The notes under the pieces are model-generated. The model did no database searches, was not told the DNA's origin, and saw only the letters and a program-made list of their open reading frames with translations. From contig JAEDHK010000014.1 of the NCBI GenBank assembly GCA_016297005.1, positions 1 to 33,194 on the forward strand: DNA of 33,194 nucleotides, written 5' to 3'. Positions 15,637-23,107 of the stretch are shown piece by piece. A program made the position numbers and the translations under genes. Position 1 is the first letter of the stretch; each line of letters begins with the position of its first letter. The stretch comes from Clostridia bacterium. GTDB lineage: Bacteria; Bacillota; Clostridia; Christensenellales; DTU072.

Positions 15637-16062
15637 ATGGCAAAGAAAATCAGCGCAGTAGTAAAGCTGCAACTCCCCGCAGGCAAGGCAACTCCCGGAC
15701 CGCCTGTCGGTTCTTCTTTGGGACCCCACGGTATCGCTATACCGATGTTCACCAAAGAGTTTAATGAAAAGACCGCAAAACAAGCCGGCCTTATCATCCC
15801 CGTCGTCATTACGATTTATGCCGACCGTTCGTTCTCGTTCATTTTGAAGACTCCGCCGGCGCCGGTCCTTATCAAAAAGGCCTGCGGCATCGAAAGCGGA
15901 AGCGCTACCCCGAACAAGTCGAAGGTCGCTTCTATCACCAAGGCGCAACTCGAAGAGATCGCTAAGATCAAAATGCCCGACCTGAACGCCGCCAGCATCG
16001 AATCCGCTATCAGCATGATCGCGGGCACCTGCCGCAGCATGGGCGTCAAAGTAGTCGACTAA
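15637..16062 (+). CDS. rplK: Ribosomal protein uL11
   Basis: A 50S protein of the GTPase-associated centre. The 141 residues show the hallmark KLQLPAGKATPGPPVGSSLGPHGI (binding 23S rRNA and thiopeptides), then FILKTPPAPVLIKKA and the C-terminal RNA-binding block ending SMGVKVVD. Length is normal. GGAGG lies upstream of the ATG. rplA follows 11 bases later, so the pair is co-transcribed. Confidence 0.98.
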   Translation: MAKKISAVVKLQLPAGKATPGPPVGSSLGPHGIAIPMFTKEFNEKTAKQAGLIIPVVITIYADRSFSFILKTPPAPVLIKKACGIESGSATPNKSKVASITKAQLEEIAKIKMPDLNAASIESAISMIAGTCRSMGVKVVD

Positions 16063-16073
16063 GGAGGTCTATT

Positions 16074-16757
16074 ATGAAACACGGTAAGAAATACGTAGAT
16101 TCCGTTAAAGCATACGATCAAAGCAAGGCGTACGAACCGGCCGAAGCCATCAAAATCGTCATCGCCGGAGCCAAAGCCAAATTCGACGAGACCGTTGAGC
16201 TTCATGCTCGTCTGGGCGTAGACCCCCGTCACGCAGACCAACAGGTCAGAGGCGTCGTCGTTCTTCCTCACGGTACCGGTAAAACTCTTCGCGTACTCGC
16301 TATCTGCAAAGGCGTAAAGGCCGACGAAGCCACCGCTGCCGGAGCCGATTTCGTAGGTGCGGAAGAAATGGTCCAAAAGATCCAAAGCGGATGGTTCGAT
16401 TACGACGTAGTCGTTACCACTCCCGACATGATGGGTCAGGTCGGTCGTCTCGGTAAAGTCCTCGGTCCGAAAGGCTTAATGCCGACCCCGAAGACGGGCA
16501 CCGTTACTATGGACGTTACCAAGGCCATCAAGGATATCAAAGCCGGTAAAGTCGAATACAGAGTCGATAAGACCGCCATCATTCACTGCCCCGTTGGTAA
16601 AGCCAGCTTCGGAGCAGAAAAAATCGGCGACAACCTGGACACCTTAATGGACGCTATCATTAAGGCAAAACCGGCCGCCGCGAAAGGTACCTATCTCAAG
16701 AGCGTTTATCTCACCTCTACCATGGGTCCCGGCGTCAGAATGAACATCAAAATGTAA
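16074..16757 (+). CDS. rplA: Ribosomal protein uL1
   Basis: A 50S protein forming the L1 stalk and the likely autogenous repressor of rplKA. The 227 residues include KFDETVELHARLGVDPRHADQ-type start, GKVLGPKGLMPTPKTGTV and the C-terminal VYLTSTMGPGVRMN. AAGGAGG precedes the ATG. A strong terminator follows 73 bases later, so rplJL, which usually comes next, is on a separate transcript more than 11 kb away. Confidence 0.98.
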   Translation: MKHGKKYVDSVKAYDQSKAYEPAEAIKIVIAGAKAKFDETVELHARLGVDPRHADQQVRGVVVLPHGTGKTLRVLAICKGVKADEATAAGADFVGAEEMVQKIQSGWFDYDVVVTTPDMMGQVGRLGKVLGPKGLMPTPKTGTVTMDVTKAIKDIKAGKVEYRVDKTAIIHCPVGKASFGAEKIGDNLDTLMDAIIKAKPAAAKGTYLKSVYLTSTMGPGVRMNIKM

Positions 16758-16830
16758 TCTCGACGCAAAACGCAAAAAAAATCACCCGGAAGCTCATTCT
16801 TCCCACAGGGATTTTCTAACGCTAAATGTA

Positions 16831-16856
16831 AACCACGGGTTCTACCCGTGGTTTTT
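16831..16856 (+). terminator. Terminator after rplA
   Basis: AACCACGGGT (16831-16840) pairs perfectly with ACCCGTGGTT (16844-16853) around a TCT loop and is followed by Ts. It ends the rpmG-to-rplA transcript. Confidence 0.9.
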
Positions 16857-16942
16857 CATCATCTGTATTTCTTATTCCTCAAAATCATTGAATGGTCTTG
16901 AAAAAACTCCCTTAAAGCGATCCCTTTTCTTTAACAAAGGGA

Positions 16943-18499
16943 TTATTCTTCGTCCGAAAAACATTTTCCGTTTAGTTCGTCCTCGTTAAAACCCGTTTCT
17001 TTATTTTTCAAAAATATAAAATAAACGATAACGGCCGCAATCAGAACAGCGTACGCCGTCAGAACGATAGTAAGGCCACCTGCGGAAAAGTTTCTGGTCC
17101 CGTTATCCGCCGGAAACACGATATCGATAACGCCGAATACTTCTATCACGGCGATAAGAATAGGCGTAACGTATTTAACCATAAAAGAAAAGATCTTCCC
17201 CGCTTTGCCGAGTTTCAAGCCCTCCGCTTCCAACTTATCGCAAAGATAATTACTGCTGAACGTCTCTTTTTTATCCTTACCCTTAAACGCGAACCAACCG
17301 AGCGCAAGGCAAGAACCGAACGCACAAACAGGCATCAGTACCGTATTGGATACAAGATCAAAGAAGTCGAGCCAATTTTTTCCTGCGATCGTCATACCGC
17401 TTTTTCCGGTAAGCGCGTACCCGAGAGAGATACCTATGGGCACGGAAATCAAAAAGGTAACGACGCCGATGATGGCGATCGCCTTTTTACGATTCAGCGA
17501 ATATTTTTGAATCAGAAACTGCGTGACAACTTCCAACAAAGAAATGACCGACGTAAGCGCAGCGATAGTAACCATGCCGAAGAAGAAAAAAGAAACGACG
17601 TTCCCGGCCACTCCGAGCGTTTTAAAAACGACCGGCAAAGATGAGAACATCAATACGATACCGTTATTTTGTAAAGCAATACCCGTTTCCGCCTGATAGT
17701 GATAGATGGCAGGAAAAATTGCGAGACCGGAAAGAAGGGCAACCAAAGTATCGAAAAAGGCTATCCAAATAGCAGATTTTCCGACATTCACACTTTCGCC
17801 CGTATATGACCCGTAGGATACCATAATACCCATTCCCAAAGAGAGCGAATAAAATGCCTGTCCCATCCCCGCAAGGACGCCCTTAAATCCAAGCGCCTTA
17901 AAATCGGGATTCAAGTAGTAATCAAGTCCCTCTTTTACTCCGTTACCAAGACACAAGCAATAAACGACGATCGCAACGAGGATCAGAAACAGGATCGGCA
18001 TCAACGTCTTACTTGCCTTTTCGATCCCGTTTTGTATCCCTGCCGTCACAACGACGACAGCCAGAATCAAAAAGACCGCCGTATATAAAATGACCTCGCC
18101 GACATTGCCTGAGAAAGTCTGCAATACTTGCGAGTTGTCCGAAAAAGAGTTCATCGTGAACTTAACGGTATATCCTCCGAGCACCGCATAATAGCAAATG
18201 ATCAGAAAGGGAATAATGATAGAAAACAACCCGAGCCAACCGAGGTTTTTGTTCGCCTTTTTGTACGCCGTAACGGGGTTTGCTTGCGCGCGCTTGCCGA
18301 GATATATTTCTGCAATCATAACGATTGAGCCGAGTACGATAACGCTGAAAATATACACGAATACAAAGGCAGCTCCGCCGTTCTGACTCGTTTTATACGG
18401 AAAGCTCCATAAATTGCCCAAGCCGACGGCACTTCCTGCCGCCGCTAAAATAAAGCCGATACCGCCTACAAACCCATTCTTTTTCTTTTGTTGTTCCAC
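16943..18499 (-). CDS. Sodium-dependent transporter of the NSS (SNF) family
   Basis: A 518-residue secondary transporter that takes up an amino acid or similar amine with Na+. The first helix carries the NSS signature GSAVGLGNLWSFPYKTSQNGGAAF, which holds unwound-helix substrate and sodium sites. About twelve hydrophobic segments follow, as in LeuT-fold proteins. The start is GTG (18497-18499), chosen because AAAGGA lies 7 bases upstream. The substrate cannot be told from sequence. It is a single-gene unit with its own promoter. A stem ATCCCTTT/AAAGGGAT (16920-16943) at the stop codon, with a T-run 13 bases further on, may be a poor terminator. Confidence 0.92.
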   Translation of the reverse strand: MEQQKKKNGFVGGIGFILAAAGSAVGLGNLWSFPYKTSQNGGAAFVFVYIFSVIVLGSIVMIAEIYLGKRAQANPVTAYKKANKNLGWLGLFSIIIPFLIICYYAVLGGYTVKFTMNSFSDNSQVLQTFSGNVGEVILYTAVFLILAVVVVTAGIQNGIEKASKTLMPILFLILVAIVVYCLCLGNGVKEGLDYYLNPDFKALGFKGVLAGMGQAFYSLSLGMGIMVSYGSYTGESVNVGKSAIWIAFFDTLVALLSGLAIFPAIYHYQAETGIALQNNGIVLMFSSLPVVFKTLGVAGNVVSFFFFGMVTIAALTSVISLLEVVTQFLIQKYSLNRKKAIAIIGVVTFLISVPIGISLGYALTGKSGMTIAGKNWLDFFDLVSNTVLMPVCAFGSCLALGWFAFKGKDKKETFSSNYLCDKLEAEGLKLGKAGKIFSFMVKYVTPILIAVIEVFGVIDIVFPADNGTRNFSAGGLTIVLTAYAVLIAAVIVYFIFLKNKETGFNEDELNGKCFSDEE

Positions 18500-18547
18500 T
18501 ACGTAATCCTTTTATGCTTTTAACTGTTTTTTCAAATAGTTTTATTA

Positions 18548-18576
18548 ATAATAACATAAAAACGGTTAAGAAGCAA
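18548..18576 (-). promoter_or_regulatory. Promoter of the NSS transporter gene
   Basis: On the minus strand, TTGCTT (18571-18576), a 17-bp spacer and TATTAT (18548-18553) lie 48 bases before the GTG start, in the gap after the sugar-symporter gene. Confidence 0.55.
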
Positions 18577-18589
18577 GAAAACGGCACGC

Positions 18590-20035
18590 CTATCCGCGAT
18601 CGGCGAGATCTTTCAGGTGCGCTTCTTTTGCCTCCTGCAATTCTTCGACCTTCGTCTTGGAAAGCGGATAGAAGATACTCAGCACGATCGCCATTCCGCC
18701 GAACAACAAAGCCGGAATTAAAGTCGCCAGAATAAACATGATCTTCAACTGTGACTGACTGAACTCAAAGACGCCCGTCGAGACGGTCGAAAAATAGCCC
18801 ATGCCCAGTAAAGTTGCGTTAACGGCAATAGCAGAGATTACCTGTCCGAATTTACGGAAAAACATGAAAAACGCATAAGCCGTACCATCGTCGCGTCCAC
18901 CCGTTTCCACTTCGATCTCGTCGATAGAATCCGCAACCATGGCCCATACCTGCAAAACGAAGAAATTCATGCCCACGCCGCTTAGCAGACAGAAAAACAT
19001 AAAGGCATATAAGGCCGCGTCGCCCCGACCCATAAAGAGCAAAAACACCATAGCAAGATTGGCGACTGCGGCAACAACCATCCCGAGCGCACTGACCTCT
19101 TTCTTGCCGAATTTACGCGCGAGCTTCGGTGTAAAGAACATCAGAAATGCCATCGGAAGGTACGTAAGGACAGTCGGCACTGCCGTCCAGATCCCACCTT
19201 TGCCGAAATAATAGTTTATCAGATAAGAATAGAAACTCTGTATGAATAATTGTCCGGCGAACAGCAACGTCGAGGCGATCGAAACGGAGAGCATAGACTT
19301 GCTTTTGAATAGAATTTTAAAGGCCTTTTTCGTCGCGCCTTTTTCCGTTTTTTGCGGAAATGTTTTTACGCGTTCTTTGTTCCCGGCAAAAGAAAACAGC
19401 AACATAACGAGGGAGCAAACGGATATGGCGATAACGCCGATGAGCAGAGCGCTATAATTGACGCCGCTTGTGGTAAAGGCTATCGCCGACAATGCAAGAA
19501 CGGGCACGCTGCCGATTGCCGCGCCTACGCTTCGCCAAACGGACAGTTTGCTACGCTCCTTATCGTCTAACGTAACGACTGACGCAAGTGAGCCGTAAGG
19601 TATCTGAATCACTGTGTACGACATCCCAAACAGCACGTATGTGGCGGTTACGTAAATCGAAACGCCAATTGTCGAGGAAGACGTTCCGAAGCCTTTCCAC
19701 TTAATAAACATCAACACGGCCGACAAAGCGAGCGACAGGGCGCCGTACAATAGCCAAGGACGATAACGACCCCATCTCGACGGCTTAACGCTGTCGCAAA
19801 TCCTCCCCATAATAGGATCGTTCACCGCGTCCCATAATCGAGCCGCCACAAACATAATCATTATAAAAAGCGGATTCAATAAAAGGACGTCGGTATAATA
19901 TCGTTGCAGAAGCGTCGTAACCAACCCAAACGCCAGACAGCACCCGGTATCTCCGAGCGCATACGCCACGTAGTCCTTCCCTTTCAAACCGCTGACTTTT
20001 GCAATAAGACTCTCTTTTGCCGGATTCTCGTTCAT
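18590..20035 (-). CDS. GPH-family (glycoside-pentoside-hexuronide) cation symporter
   Basis: A 481-residue membrane carrier of the MFS superfamily. The family mark RLWDAVNDPIMGRICDSVKPSRWGRYRPWLLYG is seen near residues 66-97 (in two parts: WDAVNDPIMGRICD and RWGRYRPWLLYG). About twelve hydrophobic segments follow, and a polar tail ends LKDLADRG. Relatives such as MelB and XynB-type symporters move sugars or glycosides with Na+ or H+; the substrate is unknown. AGGGAGGAG precedes the ATG. It starts 21 bases after the stop of the flavin-reductase-like gene, so the two form an operon. Confidence 0.9.
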   Translation of the reverse strand: MNENPAKESLIAKVSGLKGKDYVAYALGDTGCCLAFGLVTTLLQRYYTDVLLLNPLFIMIMFVAARLWDAVNDPIMGRICDSVKPSRWGRYRPWLLYGALSLALSAVLMFIKWKGFGTSSSTIGVSIYVTATYVLFGMSYTVIQIPYGSLASVVTLDDKERSKLSVWRSVGAAIGSVPVLALSAIAFTTSGVNYSALLIGVIAISVCSLVMLLFSFAGNKERVKTFPQKTEKGATKKAFKILFKSKSMLSVSIASTLLFAGQLFIQSFYSYLINYYFGKGGIWTAVPTVLTYLPMAFLMFFTPKLARKFGKKEVSALGMVVAAVANLAMVFLLFMGRGDAALYAFMFFCLLSGVGMNFFVLQVWAMVADSIDEIEVETGGRDDGTAYAFFMFFRKFGQVISAIAVNATLLGMGYFSTVSTGVFEFSQSQLKIMFILATLIPALLFGGMAIVLSIFYPLSKTKVEELQEAKEAHLKDLADRG

Positions 20036-20056
20036 TTTCTCCTCCCTTAACGCAGG

Positions 20057-20977
20057 TTACTTTTTGCTCTTTCTTATTTCCGCGATCCTCAACGCCGCGG
20101 CCTTATCGACGACCTCAATTCCATTTTTCTCGGCGATCTCCGCGATTTGAAGCAAAGCCGCTTTCATGAACGGTCTGGGAATTTTAACGTACATTTCGCA
20201 CGCTTCCTTGGTAAAGCGAACTTTCGTGTCCAGTCTCTCGGCACAGTACATCACGCTTTCTACCGAACAAGCGTTACTGACCGCAATGGCTTCGGACGTC
20301 GGCAAAATGCTCTTGAATTTTTTATACCAGAAGTTTTTACTGTCGTGATAGCCGTAATCGACAGGCACCGGCGGGAAAGAATTCTTTTTCAGACCGCTTT
20401 TTAGATTATCCGCATATTTTTCTTCCATTAGAATATTATCGATATTCAAAATAAAATGGCAGCCGAATTTGGATGTAATTCCGTTAAAATTATTATACGG
20501 CGGTTCTACTCCTTCCAGCTCGCCGATATGCGCTTTCGATTTATATCCGTCTTCCAACGCGTCATCCCACGTACATTCAATTACCTGGTATGCGTCTTTC
20601 AAAATCATCGGTCTGTCTCCCTCCGCTTCGCCCCGAATCAGCTCGAAATTACAGTCCTTCATTTTTTCCGCAGGAGTTTTTCCCGGAAAGCCCAATCTGA
20701 CCGCTTCTTTAAAATACTTTCTGTCGTCCTTAATAAAATTAAGCGCGCATTTTCCGTTTCGAAGAATATTCTGCGCGGTATTGGACGAATTGCGACATTC
20801 CAACAACATCGCATATCGTTCTTTCCCCGCTATATAGTACGGAAAGACCAAAGAATAACTGCCAAGCGTCGTCATACCGTCTTCGCACAGCGTGGAAATT
20901 ATGACCGTCGGCATTGGAAAGAATAAATTGTTCTGATAAAAATTATCAACGACTTTCAGTTTTTTGAATTTTCCCAT
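20057..20977 (-). CDS. Flavin-reductase-like split-barrel protein with a C-terminal PCP_red-like helical domain
   Basis: I choose the ATG at 20975-20977 (MGKFKKLKV...), because AAGGAG sits 6 bases before it; the ATG two codons earlier would touch the site. The N-terminal 190 residues look like the FMN-binding split barrel of flavoredoxins/flavin reductases (FPMPTVIISTLCEDGMTTLG, LLECRNSSNTAQNI, ALNFIKDD). The last 55 residues (VRFTKEACEMYVKIPRPFMK, then AEIAEKNGIEVVD) resemble the small helical PCP_red domain seen at the end of protochlorophyllide reductase subunits and some redox proteins. No signal peptide. It is first in an operon with a GPH sugar symporter, so it may modify the imported compound (inference). 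Function otherwise unknown. Confidence 0.75.
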   Translation of the reverse strand: MGKFKKLKVVDNFYQNNLFFPMPTVIISTLCEDGMTTLGSYSLVFPYYIAGKERYAMLLECRNSSNTAQNILRNGKCALNFIKDDRKYFKEAVRLGFPGKTPAEKMKDCNFELIRGEAEGDRPMILKDAYQVIECTWDDALEDGYKSKAHIGELEGVEPPYNNFNGITSKFGCHFILNIDNILMEEKYADNLKSGLKKNSFPPVPVDYGYHDSKNFWYKKFKSILPTSEAIAVSNACSVESVMYCAERLDTKVRFTKEACEMYVKIPRPFMKAALLQIAEIAEKNGIEVVDKAAALRIAEIRKSKK

Positions 20978-21011
20978 ACTCATCTCCTTGAAAAAAACAT
21001 ACTATATTCTG

Positions 21012-21040
21012 ATTATAACACAAATTATTAACACATTCAA
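21012..21040 (-). promoter_or_regulatory. Promoter of the flavin-reductase/GPH-symporter operon
   Basis: On the minus strand, TTGAAT (21035-21040), a 17-bp spacer and a perfect TATAAT (21012-21017) lie 34 bases before the gene. Confidence 0.8.
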
Positions 21041-21067
21041 TCTCCAATTTTGATCGGTATCTCCTTT

Positions 21068-21100
21068 AAAAAAACGCTCGGATCTTGTACGATCCGAGCG
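21068..21100 (-). terminator. Terminator after the cupin gene
   Basis: CGCTCGGATC (21075-21084) and GATCCGAGCG (21091-21100) form a perfect 10-bp stem; seven Ts follow on the minus strand. Confidence 0.92.
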
Positions 21101-21131
21101 ACCAAGAAATAATACTTGCCGTATCTGCCGC

Positions 21132-21545
21132 TTAATAATCGGCGAGATCGGAGTCAAACTTCGTTTTATGAACGGTTCCGACCGGATGATGCGGAGGCGC
21201 ATATACGGAAACAAGTTTAAGCGGAACGTTCTGTTCGTTAATCAGGTTATGCCAAACGCCCGCCGGAATCATCACGGCGCAACCGTTATTAGCGCTCCCG
21301 AAAAATTTAACTTCCTGCTTGGTTTTACCAAAGTAAACCGAAGCCACGCCGTATTCCACAATCAAAATCTGATCAAACCCTTCGTGTAGTTCCAATCCGA
21401 CCTCTCCTCCGATCGGTATGGACATCACCGTTACCTGCTCGTGTTCGCCCGTCCATATTTCCTTTCGGAAATATACGTTTGCACACGCTACATTATGTAT
21501 ATTGACCAAACAGGGGCTATCCCCCGAAAAATTATTCTGATTCAT
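21132..21545 (-). CDS. Small cupin-domain protein
   Basis: A 137-residue single-domain cupin, a beta-barrel fold that often binds a metal. The two half motifs are PIGGEVGLELHEGFDQILIV (residues 44-63) with His54 and Gln59, and GCAVMIPAGVWHNLIN (88-103) with His99. The protein resembles mannose-6-phosphate-isomerase-like cupins in uncharacterised form; the reaction is unknown. AAAGGAGG lies before the ATG. It is a single-gene unit ending at a strong terminator. Its upstream region (21546-21735) carries hairpins, but no convincing promoter was found by eye. Confidence 0.85.
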   Translation of the reverse strand: MNQNNFSGDSPCLVNIHNVACANVYFRKEIWTGEHEQVTVMSIPIGGEVGLELHEGFDQILIVEYGVASVYFGKTKQEVKFFGSANNGCAVMIPAGVWHNLINEQNVPLKLVSVYAPPHHPVGTVHKTKFDSDLADY

Positions 21546-21658
21546 ATCCCTCCTTTCCTCTTCATACTATGCGCCTCCCGCCTTTCTCTGTGTCGTCCGA
21601 AAAAAGACATGCCTTTATGGATACCCTATAAGGGATTTTTAATTTAATACAAAATGTA

Positions 21659-21700
21659 GCCCACTATACTTCGCTTTAAGGCGAAATATGGTGGGCTTTT
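21659..21700 (+). terminator. Long hairpin followed by Ts, left flank of the hairpin array
   Basis: GCCCAC-TATACTTCGC pairs with GCGAAATATG-GTGGGC (21659-21696), one G-T pair and one mismatch in about 16 bp, with four Ts next. It looks like a rightward intrinsic terminator, but no gene feeds it from the left on the plus strand, so it may belong to the neighbouring array. Confidence 0.55.
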
Positions 21701-21735
21701 CTTGTCCACAAAAGATTAAGATAATTTAGTTTTAT

Positions 21736-21934
21736 TTTTAGCCTTGTGGCTAAAAGTGATATGCAAAACAAGTTTTGCGTTATATTTTGGCAATGCCAAA
21801 GTTATATTAAATAAATCCTTAACTTGCCTTTAGGCAAATATAACTGCCGTTAGGCAATATAACTCGTCGTTAGACGAATATCACAAATCCGTTTAGGATT
21901 TATTTAGTCGCCGAATCCCTTGTAGGGACTCGGC
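21736..21934. repeat. Nested array of abutting hairpins (possible structured RNA or mobile palindromic element)
   Basis: Eight small hairpins lie in a row. Their outer edges are: B TTTTAGCC/GGCTAAAA 21736-21755; C GCAAAA/TTTTGC 21763-21778; D TTTGGC/GCCAAA 21786-21800; E TTGCC/GGCAA 21824-21837; F TGCC/GGCA 21845-21856; G TCGTC/GACGA 21864-21877; H AAATCC/GGATTT 21885-21901; I GCCGA-ATCCC/GGGAC-TCGGC 21910-21934. The 7-base spacers GTGATAT, GTTATAT, GTTATAT on the left are the exact reverse complements, in mirror order, of ATATAAC, ATATAAC, ATATCAC on the right. No base is left unpaired between the three spacer helices and hairpins C, D, F and G. It has no reading frame that I trust. Whether it acts as RNA or DNA is unknown. 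Confidence 0.8.
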
Positions 21935-21951
21935 TTATGATCCCCGGGTTT

Positions 21952-22125
21952 TTAGTAAAAAATATCGGTCAGGTCGTACAATTCGCAAAGAACGTCGAGT
22001 ATCGCAAGCACTGTTACCGCTGTGATTTGCCCTTGCGGGAACATTTTGATTATACCCGGTACTTTAACTTTTTCTATAAATACATCGGTTTATCTTTCTG
22101 TTTTTATAAAATCTCTTATAAAAAA
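21952..22125 (-). pseudogene. Remnant of the membrane segment of an MBG-repeat/YjbR-type surface protein
   Basis: Read leftward, this stretch encodes MFPQGQITAVTVLAILDVLC, which closely matches FPQAQVTAVIVLAILDVICG of the large protein at the right edge (DNA also alike, 21968-22038 against 31928-31998). Upstream, in another frame, FYKNRKINRCIYRK recalls IYKINKDRKDNREIRTYY, so at least one frameshift separates the pieces. A stop comes at 21952, where the similarity has already ended, close to the hairpin array. No Ig repeats and no cytoplasmic tail remain. The rest of the gap to 22290 (A/T-rich) holds nothing I can name. Confidence 0.6.
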
Positions 22126-22291
22126 GCGGTTTCGTACCAAAGAAAATGAAAAAGGAAAAAATGCTCTGCCTTCTTCATTGTATATTTTCTCTCAAACTCC
22201 TATATAAGCGCGTTGTCGATGACGTGATACGAAAACGAAAAGTCGCTTCCCGTGTTTTCTTTTCCTCTCTCGCGCAATTTAAGCATTGTAA

Positions 22292-22325
22292 AAAAAGCAC
22301 AAGACTCCTAAGTCCTGTGCTTTTT
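22292..22325. terminator. Bidirectional terminator after livF
   Basis: AGCACAAGACT and AGTCCTGTGCT pair with one mismatch around CCTA, flanked by A-run and T-run, so it works in both directions. It lies about 70 bases past the livF stop and ends the liv operon. Confidence 0.85.
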
Positions 22326-22396
22326 GTCCGTCGTAGTTTTTTCGCTCCACAAAGATATAATTAAATCGAAAAAAAGCAATTTTCTGTTGAAAAAAT

Positions 22397-23107
22397 TTAT
22401 CCGCCGAGATATGCCTTTTTTATGTCGTCGTTATTCAACATTTCATTGCCGGTTCCGCTTACGGTTATTTTTCCGATCTCCAACACGTATGCTCTGTCCG
22501 CTATGGAAAGCGCTTTTTTGGCGTTTTGTTCGACCAGTAAAATTGTCGTACCTAAACCGTTTACTTTCTTTATGATTTCAAAAACGTTGTTTACGTACAA
22601 GGGAGAAAGCCCCATACTCGGCTCATCCAAAAGCAACAGTTTAGGATCCGACATAAGCGCCCGGCTCATCGCGAGCATTTGTTGTTCGCCACCTGACAGA
22701 GTTCCCGCTATCTGGTCTTTTCTCTCTTTTAAAATCGGAAAATACGAATACATTTCTTCTATCTTTTCCTGAAAGCGTACCTTGTCGGATTTTGAATAAT
22801 ATCCCATACGCAAATTTTCGTATACCGTTAATTCATTGAAAATCCGCCGGCCTTCCGGGACTTGCGCCAATCCTATTTTTACCAACTTATGCGCCGCTGT
22901 GCCCGTAATGTCTTTTCCGTCGAAAATAACTTTGCCCGAGTCTTTTCCTATCAGATTATTGATAGCGTGCATAATCGTAGTCTTACCGGCACCGTTCGCG
23001 CCTATCAAGGTTACTATTTCTCCCGCATTAACCTCAAAGCTAATCCCTTTTACCGCTTTTATCAAGCCATAGCTTACTTCCAAATTTTTTACTTCGAGTA
23101 GTGCCAT
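22397..23107 (-). CDS. livF: Branched-chain amino-acid ABC transporter, ATPase LivF
   Basis: One of two cytoplasmic ATPases powering uptake of Leu, Ile and Val. The 236 residues show Walker A GANGAGKTT (34-42), signature LSGGEQQMLA, Walker B LLLLDEPSMGL and the H-loop region replaced by LLVEQN (Gln where His is usual, normal for LivF). The ATG overlaps the livG stop by one base (TAATG), so the two are translated together. It is the last gene of livKHMGF. The specificity is inferred from the operon, not proven. Confidence 0.94.
   Translation of the reverse strand: MALLEVKNLEVSYGLIKAVKGISFEVNAGEIVTLIGANGAGKTTIMHAINNLIGKDSGKVIFDGKDITGTAAHKLVKIGLAQVPEGRRIFNELTVYENLRMGYYSKSDKVRFQEKIEEMYSYFPILKERKDQIAGTLSGGEQQMLAMSRALMSDPKLLLLDEPSMGLSPLYVNNVFEIIKKVNGLGTTILLVEQNAKKALSIADRAYVLEIGKITVSGTGNEMLNNDDIKKAYLGG

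Noticed and set aside
21736..21934. CRISPR array
   Set aside because: The hairpins differ in sequence and length, the spacers are only 7 bases and are mutually complementary, and no cas gene is in the window.
21736..21934. Integron attC sites
   Set aside because: No conserved core-site pair, no integrase and no gene cassettes are visible.
21937..22149. Rightward open frame (70 codons) right of the hairpin array
   Set aside because: It is the mirror of the membrane-segment remnant, whose leftward reading matches a real protein.
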